Position numbers and translations under genes: made by a program. Positions 8,947-17,460 of a stretch of DNA of 64,000 nt are shown here, piece after piece. The DNA is from Roseimaritima ulvae (GTDB lineage: Bacteria > Planctomycetota > Planctomycetia > Pirellulales > Pirellulaceae). Under the pieces are notes generated by a model. The model had not been told where the DNA came from, did no database searches, and saw only the letters and a list, made by a program, of their open reading frames with translations. The stretch covers positions 2,294,001-2,358,000 of the forward strand of contig NZ_CP042914.1 of the NCBI RefSeq assembly GCF_008065135.1, read 5' to 3'. Numbering within the stretch: the first letter of the stretch is position 1; the number at the start of each line of letters is the position of its first letter.

Positions 8947-9888
8947 ATGTCGGCTGTAGTATCCGTGACTGGGGTGCAGAAGCACTTTCGTGGCTGCGAC
9001 GCGTTGCAGGGCGTTGATTTACAGATTCCTCCCGGAGTCGTGTTTGCATTGTTGGGTGAAAACGGGGCGGGCAAGACGACCTTGATCCGCATCCTCACCG
9101 GATTTCTGCATGCCGACGCCGGCGAGGCGCGGGTGCTGGGGATGGATTGTGTATCGCAAAGCTTGGAGATCCGTCGTCAGGTGGGTTACGTGTCCGACGC
9201 TCCGGCTCTGTACGATTGGATGACGCCCGAACGCATCGGCTGGTTTACCTCCGCCTTCTATCCCGCGGGCTTCCAACAACGCTACGAAGACCTGATCCGC
9301 CAGTTTGAAGTTCCGGTGGGGCGCAAGATCAAACATCTGAGCAAGGGGCAGCGAGCCAAGGTGTCGTTGGCTCTGGCGGTGGCTCACGAGCCGGAGCTGT
9401 TGATTTTGGACGAACCGACCAGCGGACTGGACCCCTTGGTGCGGCGTCAGTTTCTGGAGTCGATGGTTGATCGCGCGGCGACCGGTCGCACGGTTTTGCT
9501 GTCCAGCCATCAAATCGACGAAGTCGAACGCGTAGCCGATTGGGTAGCGATCATGCGCAGCGGAGTGATCGTGCTGGCTAAACCGCTGAGCGAGATCAAA
9601 GAGACGACGCAGCAGGTGATTGTCAGTTTGGACGATCCCTTGGTCGAAGTTCCCTGGCCGCGTGGCAACGTCCTGCAACATGCACGCAGCGGCCGGCAAT
9701 TGCGGATGGTCGTACAGGGAACCGATGCGGAGAGCCTGGCCGAACTACGCGGCGCGGTGGGCGTGCAGCATGTCGAGACGCGTGTGCCGTCGCTGGAAGA
9801 TGTTTTTGTGGCTTGTACACGTGGCGAATCGCCAGCGGCTGAGCAGCAGTCGCCGGAGACGGACGCGGTTGTTGCGGAGGCTGAATAA
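8947..9888 (+). CDS. ABC transporter ATP-binding protein
   Basis: The start at 8947 ('MSAVVSVTGVQKHF') is preceded by an AAGGA ribosome site. Walker A is 'GENGAGKTT', the signature motif is 'LSKGQRAKVSLALAVA', Walker B is 'LLILDEPTSGLD', and the switch His lies in 'LLSSHQIDEVERVAD'. The C-terminal ~70 residues after the NBD match the accessory domain of ABC-2 type (CcmA/YtrB-like) ATPases. Together with the downstream permease it should form an exporter or membrane-remodelling ABC system under GntR control. The substrate is not evident. The stop TAA overlaps the permease ATG by one base (TAATG). Confidence 0.92.
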   Translation: MSAVVSVTGVQKHFRGCDALQGVDLQIPPGVVFALLGENGAGKTTLIRILTGFLHADAGEARVLGMDCVSQSLEIRRQVGYVSDAPALYDWMTPERIGWFTSAFYPAGFQQRYEDLIRQFEVPVGRKIKHLSKGQRAKVSLALAVAHEPELLILDEPTSGLDPLVRRQFLESMVDRAATGRTVLLSSHQIDEVERVADWVAIMRSGVIVLAKPLSEIKETTQQVIVSLDDPLVEVPWPRGNVLQHARSGRQLRMVVQGTDAESLAELRGAVGVQHVETRVPSLEDVFVACTRGESPAAEQQSPETDAVVAEAE

Positions 9889-12170
9889 TGTCTGCGTCGA
9901 TGCTCTCTAAACGGTTGGTGCCGATGCTGCACCTGGTGTGGAAAGAAATTCAACAAGTGCGTGCCCTGGCAGTGGCCTTGATGGTGCTGGGAGCCTTGCT
10001 GTGTCTGTTGCTGTGGCTGTGGGGAGCCCATTCCTACGATGTCGTGCTGGTGCTGTTCCCCAATTTGTTTGCCCTGGGGGCGCCGGTGTTGATGATCGGT
10101 CATGAGGAAGAAACCGGAACCCTGGCTTGGTCGCGGACGTTGCCGATCGGTTGGCTCAGTGCGCTAATCAGCAAGTGGTTGGTGGCCGTGGCCGGCTTGG
10201 CAATCGCTTGGGCGATTTCGTTGTTCTTTTATCAGTTCACGCCATCGGCTCGCCAATATGTCAGCAGCTTGGACTTGATGGGAGCGCCGTCGTACATGCT
10301 CTCGTTTTCGCTGAGCTTGTTGGCCTGTGGGTTCATGTTGTCTTGGTGGCTTCGCAAGCCCGTGTTCACGTTGTTTGTGTTGGTGGCGTTGATGGCTGCG
10401 GTGTACATGGGGTGTTTCGCATTGGCAGAACAACTATGGGGGCGTCGACACGCCGCAGACGGTGGCGTCGTTCCGTTGTTAGCCGTCGCCGCCGCGGTGA
10501 TGGCGGTGGCATCGGTGTTCTTTGCGCGCCGCACCTGGACGCGACCCTGGGGCCGCAAATCGACTCGTGTGGCACGATCGATGGAGGTGGTGGTGCGACC
10601 GTATCGACCGACCGAAGTGGTTCCGGTAGTGCCGCCCGGTGCGCGATTCGCTCTGTTGTGGCAGCATGCTCGGCAGACACTGCCGATCGCTTTGCCGGCG
10701 TTCGTGGTGGGGACCTTGCTGGCGTTATCGCCGTTGCTGGCAGACCGTCTTAATCCCTTGTTTGTGTTGGTGCCGGTGGTGGCGGCATTGTTGTTAGGCG
10801 TCAGCACTTTTCTGACCGACAACACGGACGGGCGTCATCGTTTTCTGGCAGAACGCGGCTTTTCGGCATGGACGGTTTGGTGGACGCGGCAACTGATCCC
10901 GTTAGCGATGACCGGTATCATCCTGGTGTTGGTCATAATTACCTGGAGCTCGCATAGCACTACATCGCACCGGCAACTTGGCGAACCCTTTGTCGGCATG
11001 TTGGTCGCTATGTGCGCCGCCTTTGTGTCGGGGCAATTCACCGCGATGGTGGTCCAACGCCCGACGCTGGCTTTGTTATGTTCGCCGCTGACGTTTATCG
11101 CGATGTGGTTTGCGACGTTACCGTTGATCCATATCTATTCCGGATTTCGGTTTGGCATGTGGGCGATGCTCTGCCTGGGCCTGCTGGTGATGTGGTTGGC
11201 GACCTTGCGGTTGTGTCGGCGATGGTTGGATGATTGGCGGACGGTGGGATTTTATTCGCGGGCGATCGGTTGGATTTCAGCGGCCGCCTTGGTAGCCTTC
11301 GTGGGTTTGATCGGGCAGCGGTGGATCACGACTCCGGCCGCCATGCCCCAGTGGAAGAAACAGGTCTTGGCAACCGCGGCTGCGTTGCCGGATGGTGCCC
11401 CGCAGCTGCTTTTCGCATCGTCCGCTTGGTCTAGCAGGACTCCCAGCGCGATTGACGAAATGTGCGAGGCGATCAATGGTCCGGATGGTGCGGTCTTCTC
11501 GGATCAGACAGCGAATCATTTGGATCGGTATTTCGAATTGCTTTCCAGCCTAAGCATGTACGCGGCAGATGAGCCCCAGGAAATCGATGCGGCGGAACGG
11601 CGTCGAACGGAACAGTACGCCGAGCTGATCGAGGCTTCGTTTAACACCTTGGAGCGTTATCGCGACAGCGGCCGGCTTCGTTACAGCGACTTTGCCGATG
11701 GCATTGAATTGGAATTGGTCAGCGAGTTGTCTAAGCAGCAGGTGCGTGATTGGTTGGGGCAGCAAAGGTGGGAAACGTTTGTGGAGCGTCTGGCCACGCC
11801 GGAGCAACGCCGTGAAGCTCGGCGGCGAGCCTTGCTGCTTAGTTATCAAGAATTCGCGCGGCCTCGAGAGTCCTTTGCGGGTTCGGGCGATGTTGGCAAC
11901 CGTCTGTTGGGCGGCTACTGGGTGATGGGGGATCAGCGGCACATCTTTGCGTGGGAACGTTTTCGCACGCGTCGGCTGGTCGATCGCGCGGTGCGGATCA
12001 GCCTGGAACAGCTGGATCAGCCCCAACGAATGGGCTTCGGTGGCCCGCGGTGGGAGGCTTGGTGGGATGTATGGGAAGACCCCCACAGGAACGCTGTAGC
12101 GGAACCGACCCGCCACTGGCACAGCGCGTTGGACCAAACCGTGCTGGACTTGAAGGCCCAGTTGCGGTGA
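9888..12170 (+). CDS. ABC-2 type permease with two fused membrane domains and a soluble C-terminal part
   Basis: This 760-residue membrane protein is coupled to the ATPase by a one-base overlap. It has about twelve hydrophobic segments in two blocks. Each block carries the ABC-2 'acidic-GT...P' coupling-helix pattern: 'GHEEETGTLAWSRTLPIGW' near residue 73 and the diverged 'DNTDGRHRFLAERGFSAW' near residue 312. This suggests an internal duplication that would make the permease a fused dimer. After the last hydrophobic stretch (near residue 475) comes a soluble region of about 280 residues, Arg/Glu/Trp-rich, with no recognised domain. The substrate is unknown. Confidence 0.85.
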   Translation: MSASMLSKRLVPMLHLVWKEIQQVRALAVALMVLGALLCLLLWLWGAHSYDVVLVLFPNLFALGAPVLMIGHEEETGTLAWSRTLPIGWLSALISKWLVAVAGLAIAWAISLFFYQFTPSARQYVSSLDLMGAPSYMLSFSLSLLACGFMLSWWLRKPVFTLFVLVALMAAVYMGCFALAEQLWGRRHAADGGVVPLLAVAAAVMAVASVFFARRTWTRPWGRKSTRVARSMEVVVRPYRPTEVVPVVPPGARFALLWQHARQTLPIALPAFVVGTLLALSPLLADRLNPLFVLVPVVAALLLGVSTFLTDNTDGRHRFLAERGFSAWTVWWTRQLIPLAMTGIILVLVIITWSSHSTTSHRQLGEPFVGMLVAMCAAFVSGQFTAMVVQRPTLALLCSPLTFIAMWFATLPLIHIYSGFRFGMWAMLCLGLLVMWLATLRLCRRWLDDWRTVGFYSRAIGWISAAALVAFVGLIGQRWITTPAAMPQWKKQVLATAAALPDGAPQLLFASSAWSSRTPSAIDEMCEAINGPDGAVFSDQTANHLDRYFELLSSLSMYAADEPQEIDAAERRRTEQYAELIEASFNTLERYRDSGRLRYSDFADGIELELVSELSKQQVRDWLGQQRWETFVERLATPEQRREARRRALLLSYQEFARPRESFAGSGDVGNRLLGGYWVMGDQRHIFAWERFRTRRLVDRAVRISLEQLDQPQRMGFGGPRWEAWWDVWEDPHRNAVAEPTRHWHSALDQTVLDLKAQLR

Positions 12171-12263
12171 GACCTACTACCGGGCCTTTGAATACGATAA
12201 GATGGGCCGCGAAATAGTTCGCAAGCATCCGTTCGTATTCTGCAAGTAAAAGGTTCCGGCAGC

Positions 12264-12746
12264 ATGGAAGGCCAACAATGGCTGGACTGGGTTTCTCGCT
12301 TTACGCATGTTGCCACGGCGATCACGCTGATCGGCGGCAGCGTGTTTACGGCCTTTGTACTGGTGCCCGCCGCTCAGAAACTGGACTCATCTTCGCACGA
12401 TACTCTGGCGGAGGCCGTGGCCGCTCGCTGGAAGCGGTTTGTGCACATTGGCATTCTGCTGTTTTTGATCAGCGGCTTTTATAACTACATCCGTGCCATC
12501 GACAGTCATCGCGGCGATGGGCTGTATCACGCCCTGCTGGGAACCAAGATGCTGCTGGCCTTGGTGGTGTTCTTTCTGGCTTCCGCGTTGGTGGGACGAT
12601 CCGCCAAGCTGGAGGGGATCCGACGCGGCCGCGCCAAGTGGCTCCGCGTGCTGATCTTGTTGGCGACCATCATTGTCGCCATCTCTGGTTTCGTGAAAGT
12701 CCGTGGGGGCCCTGACTCGCCACCTTCTCCGACCATCACCGAGTAG
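12264..12746 (+). CDS. Four-helix membrane protein, CopD-like
   Basis: The protein has 160 residues and four clear transmembrane segments ('ATAITLIGGSVFTAFVLVPA', 'HIGILLFLISGFYNYI', 'MLLALVVFFLASALV', 'VLILLATIIVAISGFVKV'). The conserved His in 'WVSRFTHVATAITLIGGS' and 'RFVHIGILL' resembles the CopD/DUF2269 families, which handle copper or haem-like cofactors. The identification rests on pattern and not on a diagnostic motif. The stop lies five bases before the PP2C phosphatase start, so the two are probably co-transcribed. Confidence 0.6.
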   Translation: MEGQQWLDWVSRFTHVATAITLIGGSVFTAFVLVPAAQKLDSSSHDTLAEAVAARWKRFVHIGILLFLISGFYNYIRAIDSHRGDGLYHALLGTKMLLALVVFFLASALVGRSAKLEGIRRGRAKWLRVLILLATIIVAISGFVKVRGGPDSPPSPTITE

Positions 12747-12751
12747 TCTGG

Positions 12752-13669
12752 ATGTCTGTCAAGATTGATTGTAGTGGAGCGACAGACACGGGACGTGTCC
12801 GCAAAAACAATCAGGACCAGTTCCTGATCGCGGAACTTAAAAAATCCATGTTAGTACAGGCCTGCAGTCTGCCCCTGGAACAGCAGTCACGCCTGTTCGG
12901 CAACGCCCAGGGACATCTGTTATTGGTCGCCGACGGCATGGGCGGGCACGCGGCCGGCGAGCGAGCCAGTGAGTTGGCCGTGGACTACATGATCCAACGG
13001 CTGCTCAATAGCGTGCACTGGTTTTTTAGACTGGAAGATGACGTCGAAAAAGACTTCTTGCTGCATCTACAGAATCTCTTGCAGGAAGCCCACCAGCGGA
13101 TTCTTGACGATGGCGTGGTGAATGTCGAAAACCGCGGCATGGGCACCACGCTGACGATGGCCTACGCGATTTGGCCGCGGCTGTACGTCGTGCATGCCGG
13201 GGACACGCGTTGCTACTTGATCCGCGATGGACAAGCCGAATGTATGACCCGCGATCACACCTTGGCACGTCAGCTGGTCGAGAGCGGAGGCATGCGGCCC
13301 GAAGAGGAAGCGGAAAGTCGCTGGAGCAACGTGTTGTGGAATGTGCTGGGCGGCCACGGCGATGGAGACATCACGGTGGAAGTCAGCAAAGCGACGCTGC
13401 AGGTGGGCGACGCGATCATGCTGTGCAGCGATGGGCTGTATCGGTATCTGGACGAACCGGCGATCGCCGACATCGTGAGCCGAGCGAGCTCGGCGGCCGC
13501 AGCCTGTGATGAACTGATTCGGTTAGCCAATCTGCGTGGTGGCGAAGACAATATCACCGCCGTGGTGGGACGCTATCCGCGGCCGTTGGAAGCCAGCGAT
13601 CTCGACGACGACTTTGTGGCCGCGCCGCGCGACCCCAGCGACGAAGACACCAAACCGCAAGGCGGTTAG
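12752..13669 (+). CDS. PP2C-type serine/threonine protein phosphatase
   Basis: The protein has 305 residues. PP2C/PPM motifs are visible in order: 'TDTGRVRKNNQDQF' (residues 11-24; the Asp binds metal), 'VADGMGGHAAGE' (59-70, with metal-binding Asp and Gly), 'GTTLTMAYA', 'VVHAGDTRCYLIRDG', 'TRDHTLARQLVESG', 'LCSDGLYRYLDE' and 'RGGEDNITAVVGRY' near the C-terminus. It dephosphorylates Ser/Thr phosphoproteins with Mn/Mg. Stp-type phosphatases usually oppose Hanks-type kinases, but no kinase gene is in this window. There is a ~20-residue insertion before the DGMGGH motif and an Asp/Glu-rich tail. It starts five bases after the CopD-like gene. Confidence 0.93.
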   Translation: MSVKIDCSGATDTGRVRKNNQDQFLIAELKKSMLVQACSLPLEQQSRLFGNAQGHLLLVADGMGGHAAGERASELAVDYMIQRLLNSVHWFFRLEDDVEKDFLLHLQNLLQEAHQRILDDGVVNVENRGMGTTLTMAYAIWPRLYVVHAGDTRCYLIRDGQAECMTRDHTLARQLVESGGMRPEEEAESRWSNVLWNVLGGHGDGDITVEVSKATLQVGDAIMLCSDGLYRYLDEPAIADIVSRASSAAAACDELIRLANLRGGEDNITAVVGRYPRPLEASDLDDDFVAAPRDPSDEDTKPQGG

Positions 13670-13706
13670 CGGAGCACCGGAGCGCCGGGACGTCGGGACG
13701 CCGGAC

Positions 13707-13784
13707 GTAGCCGAAGTCGCCAGACTTTGGTTGCTGGGACAAAAGGGACAAAAGGGACGGGATTTCAAATCTGAAATTTGAAAT
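13707..13784. repeat. REP-like hairpin plus AT-rich inverted repeat
   Basis: 13707-13730 is a single GTAGC-footed hairpin with stem AAGTC/GACTT. At 13762-13784 a perfect 9-bp inverted repeat, ATTTCAAAT / ATTTGAAAT with a five-base spacer, stands out as AT-rich. It lies in the 255-bp gap downstream of the phosphatase gene and may serve as its terminator, though no T-run follows. Confidence 0.65.
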
Positions 13785-13924
13785 CTCAAATCTGAACCCT
13801 CCGCTGCCCCGCCGCTGCCGCTTTCCGGGAACCGCCGGCGGGTCTCTGCGTCCATCCCCTTGTGGGTCGCCTACGGTGAGGCTGCTCGCAGTCTACTTCT
13901 TTTCGCTTTATGGGAGCGCCAGGC

Positions 13925-16267
13925 ATGCGTCCGTTCAATCGCCCACTCTGTATGGCTCTGCTGGTTGGGGCCGGCTGCCTGATTTTTTCCGCCGGCTCGG
14001 CGCTCGCGCAGGGTTTTTTACTGCCGGAGAATCCGGACAGCCCGATCTGGCGGCGACCGCCCAATCGCCAACCTGTGCAAACGTACCGTGTCGATAAAAT
14101 CGAAGTCGACGCGGCGATTAAGGATCAGGTCGCCACGGTGCAGGTGTCGCAAACCTTCCGCAATACCTGCTCGCAAACGCTACAAGTCCGCTTTGTGTTT
14201 CCCATGCCCTACGACGGCGCGGTCGACCAGATGACGTTTTTGGTCGACGGGGACGAATTGCCCGGCAAATTGATGGACGCCGATAAGGCTCGCAAACAGT
14301 TTGCCGACTATGTCCGCCGCATGCAGGACCCCGCACTGGTGCAGTGGATCGGGCCGGGCGTTTTTCAAACTCAAGTTTTTCCAGTTCCCGCCGGAGCCGA
14401 ACGCACGGTCTCGCTGCGCTATACCCAACTGCTACAACGCAACGGATCGATGACCGACTGGCTGTTGCCGCTCAAACCCGCCGCTTCGGGTGGCACCCCG
14501 GTGGGGCAGATCAACGTCTCCGCTCGCATCCGCAGTTCCGTACCGCTGACCAATGTTTACAGTCCCACCCATGAAGTGACCGTCAAAAAGCCCAATTCGC
14601 AAACCGCGACCATCAAGTTGAGTCAGTCCGGCAAACGCAATCTGGGGGATATGCGAGTGATGTGGGACGTGGGCGAAGATCCCGTGCCGATGTCGTTGGT
14701 GGGCTATCGCGGGGAGCGAGACGAAGACGGCTATTTCATGCTGCTGCTGCAACCGGACCTGCCCGAGCCCTCGGCCAAAGATCGTCGCCGCGGCAAACAC
14801 GTGATCCTGGTGCTGGACAAAAGCGGCAGCATGAAACGCGAAAAGATCGAGCAGGCTCGCAACGCGGCGAGCTACGTTCTGGATCGCTTAAAACCCCGCG
14901 ATCAGTTCGAATTGATCACCTATGACAATGGCGTTGAGGCTTACGCCGAATCGATGACCGATGCCGACGAAGACACCATTGAGGACGCCAAGGATTATGT
15001 GTCATCGATCCTGGCCGGTGGCGGTACCAACATTCATGAAGCCTTGCTGACGGCGCTGCACACCGCCAGCGATGTCGACGGGTCGCCGTACATCGTGTTC
15101 CTGACCGATGGACGGCCCACGGTGGGCACCGTCGAAGTCGCAAAAATTGTTTCGGCCGCAAAAAAAGCTAACGACTCCAACGCCCGCCTGCTCAGCTTGG
15201 GCGTGGGCCACGACGTCAACAGTCACCTGCTGGACAAGCTGTCCGCCAACCTGCAGGGCCAATCGATCTACGTCAGCCCCGGCGAAGCCATCGACGATCA
15301 CGTCAAACGCCTGTACGACCGCATTGGCGCGCCGGCACTGACGGATGCGAAATTGACGATCACCGTGGAAGGTAAGAAACGTTCGGTTCGCCAACTGTAC
15401 CCGCAGGACATGGTCGACCTGTTCTCCGGCGACCAAGTGGTGGTGGTCGGACGCTATCGACACGCCGGCGATGTGCGGATCGAATTGACGGGTAAGCTGG
15501 GAGACGAGCGGAAGACCTACACCTACCGTTCCCACTTGCCAGGCGTTTCCGAGAGTCATCGTCGCGATGCTTTTGTGGAACGCTTGTGGGCGGTGCGTCG
15601 CATCGGTTCGATCATCGATGACATCGACCTGAACGGCGAAAAGCCCGAGTTGGTCGACGAATTGATTGCCCTGTCGAAAAAACACGGTGTGTTGACGCCT
15701 TACACGGCCTTCCTGGCCGACGAAGACGTGGGGCTGAACGATCGTCGGTTGCAGCAGGCCAATACGCGGCGGAACTTGGGGCGGCTGCATGCCGAGTCGG
15801 GCGCCGACGCGTTCCGGCAACGAGCCGCCAAGAGTCTGTATAAAACGGCTCCGCGAGCTGGCGCGGCTGAAGAAGCGATCGCTGATTTTGCAATGTCCGA
15901 ATCGAGTGCTGCCGGAGCTGGCGGGTACGGTCGCGGAAGCATCGCGTCATCCGCCCCGGCCGCGCCGGGATTGGCCGGCGGCCAACCTGCCCAGCCCGCT
16001 CCCGCTGGCGGTTCCGCACCGACAAGCCGTCGAGACAAGCTGCGTCAGATCGAAGGCAAGACGTTTTACAGTCGTGGCGGCGTGTTAATCGATGCCGAAG
16101 CCTCTGACGAACAGGTCGCCGCGGCGGAAGCCATTGAACAGTTCAGTGATCGCTACTTTAAACTGCTCGAAGAGCTGGACGACAAACAAAAAGCCTGGCT
16201 GGCCCAGGACGATGAAATCCTGTTTGTCGTCAAAGGCAAGGCCTACAAAATCGTCAAAGCCAAGTAG
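13925..16267 (+). CDS. VIT and von Willebrand A domain protein, secreted
   Basis: The start at 13925 ('MRPFNRPLCMALL') has a GGAG upstream; an ATG 15 nt earlier is also possible. A signal peptide ends at 'SAGSALA'. A VIT domain (about residues 45-160: 'VDKIEVDAAIKDQVATVQVS', 'VRFVFPMPYDGAVDQM') is followed by a vWA domain with an intact MIDAS 'LVLDKSGSM' near residues 295-303. Further on are a ~150-residue beta region, a Gly/Ala/Pro-rich linker and a C-terminal helical segment ('EAIEQFSDRYFKLLEELDDKQ'). VIT-vWA proteins resemble inter-alpha-trypsin inhibitor heavy chains and are thought to mediate adhesion or complex assembly outside the membrane. No partner gene is adjacent. Confidence 0.88.
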   Translation: MRPFNRPLCMALLVGAGCLIFSAGSALAQGFLLPENPDSPIWRRPPNRQPVQTYRVDKIEVDAAIKDQVATVQVSQTFRNTCSQTLQVRFVFPMPYDGAVDQMTFLVDGDELPGKLMDADKARKQFADYVRRMQDPALVQWIGPGVFQTQVFPVPAGAERTVSLRYTQLLQRNGSMTDWLLPLKPAASGGTPVGQINVSARIRSSVPLTNVYSPTHEVTVKKPNSQTATIKLSQSGKRNLGDMRVMWDVGEDPVPMSLVGYRGERDEDGYFMLLLQPDLPEPSAKDRRRGKHVILVLDKSGSMKREKIEQARNAASYVLDRLKPRDQFELITYDNGVEAYAESMTDADEDTIEDAKDYVSSILAGGGTNIHEALLTALHTASDVDGSPYIVFLTDGRPTVGTVEVAKIVSAAKKANDSNARLLSLGVGHDVNSHLLDKLSANLQGQSIYVSPGEAIDDHVKRLYDRIGAPALTDAKLTITVEGKKRSVRQLYPQDMVDLFSGDQVVVVGRYRHAGDVRIELTGKLGDERKTYTYRSHLPGVSESHRRDAFVERLWAVRRIGSIIDDIDLNGEKPELVDELIALSKKHGVLTPYTAFLADEDVGLNDRRLQQANTRRNLGRLHAESGADAFRQRAAKSLYKTAPRAGAAEEAIADFAMSESSAAGAGGYGRGSIASSAPAAPGLAGGQPAQPAPAGGSAPTSRRDKLRQIEGKTFYSRGGVLIDAEASDEQVAAAEAIEQFSDRYFKLLEELDDKQKAWLAQDDEILFVVKGKAYKIVKAK

Positions 16268-16317
16268 CCTTTGGTAACTACTGACTTAGTAGCATTGAAT
16301 TGCTATTGCGCCTCACT

Positions 16318-16362
16318 TCACCCTCCCCCGGGAGGGTCGAGCGTCAGCGAGGGGAGGGTGGA
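16318..16362. repeat. CCCTCCCC-type dispersed repeat
   Basis: CTTCACCCTCCCC, then CGGGAGGGT, CGAGCGTCAGCGAGGGG and AGGGTG. Variants recur at 39227-39335 and 45296-45432. The GGGAGGGT/ACCCTCCC arms can pair into a hairpin. It lies between two genes on the same strand, followed directly by the lipase-like gene. Confidence 0.7.
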
Positions 16363-16411
16363 TAGCTTCTAAGTCAGTGATCTCCTTTGGGTGCGGCTAT
16401 AATGGCCGATT

Positions 16412-17254
16412 ATGGCCGCACCCCTGTATCCGTTTCACTCCTGGACCGACGCGCTGCATCTGGCCGGCTGGCGGATGCAGCGTAATGCTCAAGACGCGTG
16501 GCGGATTCAGGATGAGCTTGACCGTACCGTTTGGTCGGGCCCGGCCGATGAAGCTGATGCGGCATGGCAACAGCTTGTTGATGCTCATCAGTTGACTTGG
16601 GCGCCGGGTTCGTTTTTGATCACGCTGCACGGGTTATGGCATCATCGGCGGATGATGAAGCGGATGGTGCAACGCTTGCCAGAGTCCTGTGGAACCAATC
16701 GGATTCGGTTTGAATACGCCAGTTGTTGTCATTCAATCCGTGAACATGCCGCGGCGTTGGACCGCGTGTTAGCGGCTCTGCCGGCTGGTAGTCGCTGCGA
16801 TTTTGTGGCTCATAGCATGGGCAACTTGGTTACGCGTGGTTGGTTTGGGATGCGTCGCGATGGGCAGGCGACCGCCGACGTGGTGCCCAGTCGGATGGTG
16901 ATGCTGGCTCCGCCAAACCAGGGCAGCGATCTGGCGCGGCGACTGAGCAAACTTCAATTATTTCACCGCTTGGCAGGCACGGCCGGTCAGGAAGTGGGGC
17001 TCGAATGGGAGTCGATCGAACCCGATTTACCTGCGCCCGATATTCCGTTTGGAGTGATCGCCGCGCGGGTGCCACGCTGGATGATTAATCCGTTGTTGGG
17101 CGGCGAAAGCGACTGGATTGTGCGGGTACGTGAAACGCCGCTAGCCGGGGCGAAGGAAAGGATCACGATGTCTGCCCTGCACGCCACGATGATGCGTTCG
17201 CCCAAGGTGATCGCCGCCACCGAGCGGTTTCTGACAACCGGCACCTTCTCGTAG
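16412..17254 (+). CDS. Alpha/beta-hydrolase, lipase/PGAP1-like
   Basis: This 280-residue protein has the nucleophile elbow 'DFVAHSMGNLVTRGWF' with Ser near residue 135. An upstream oxyanion region 'FLITLHGLWHHRRMMKRM' fits the family's HG-x motif. 'MVMLAPPNQGSDLARRL' is typical of triacylglycerol-lipase-like proteins, which often have APPNxGS after the elbow. The catalytic His is probably in 'ALHATMMRSPKV' near the C-terminus. No signal peptide is seen. Substrates are likely acyl esters; specificity is unknown. It converges on the MBL-fold gene across a REP cluster. Confidence 0.8.
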   Translation: MAAPLYPFHSWTDALHLAGWRMQRNAQDAWRIQDELDRTVWSGPADEADAAWQQLVDAHQLTWAPGSFLITLHGLWHHRRMMKRMVQRLPESCGTNRIRFEYASCCHSIREHAAALDRVLAALPAGSRCDFVAHSMGNLVTRGWFGMRRDGQATADVVPSRMVMLAPPNQGSDLARRLSKLQLFHRLAGTAGQEVGLEWESIEPDLPAPDIPFGVIAARVPRWMINPLLGGESDWIVRVRETPLAGAKERITMSALHATMMRSPKVIAATERFLTTGTFS

Positions 17255-17284
17255 CGGGTGTCGCGATCTCGGTGGGGCCTTCTC

Positions 17285-17413
17285 GTAACTACCGTCGCCA
17301 GACGGTGGGGCAAACACCTTCTCGTAGCTACCGTCGCCAGACGGTGGGGCAAACACGTAGCCGAAGTCGCCAGACGGTGGGGCAAACACGTAGCCGAAGT
17401 CGCCAGACTTTGG
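17285..17413. repeat. Cluster of four REP-like hairpins in direct orientation
   Basis: Copies start at 17285, 17324, 17357 and 17390. The first two have stem ACCGTC/GACGGT and the fourth AAGTC/GACTT. The third is a hybrid, with left arm AAGTC but right arm GACGGT, so its stem is broken. The copies are joined by the short spacer CAAACAC. The cluster fills the gap between two convergent genes. Confidence 0.85.
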
Positions 17414-17460
17414 ACGCGATTCCCCAGGTTGGAAGCCTAGGCTACGTTGCCCACTACGGG

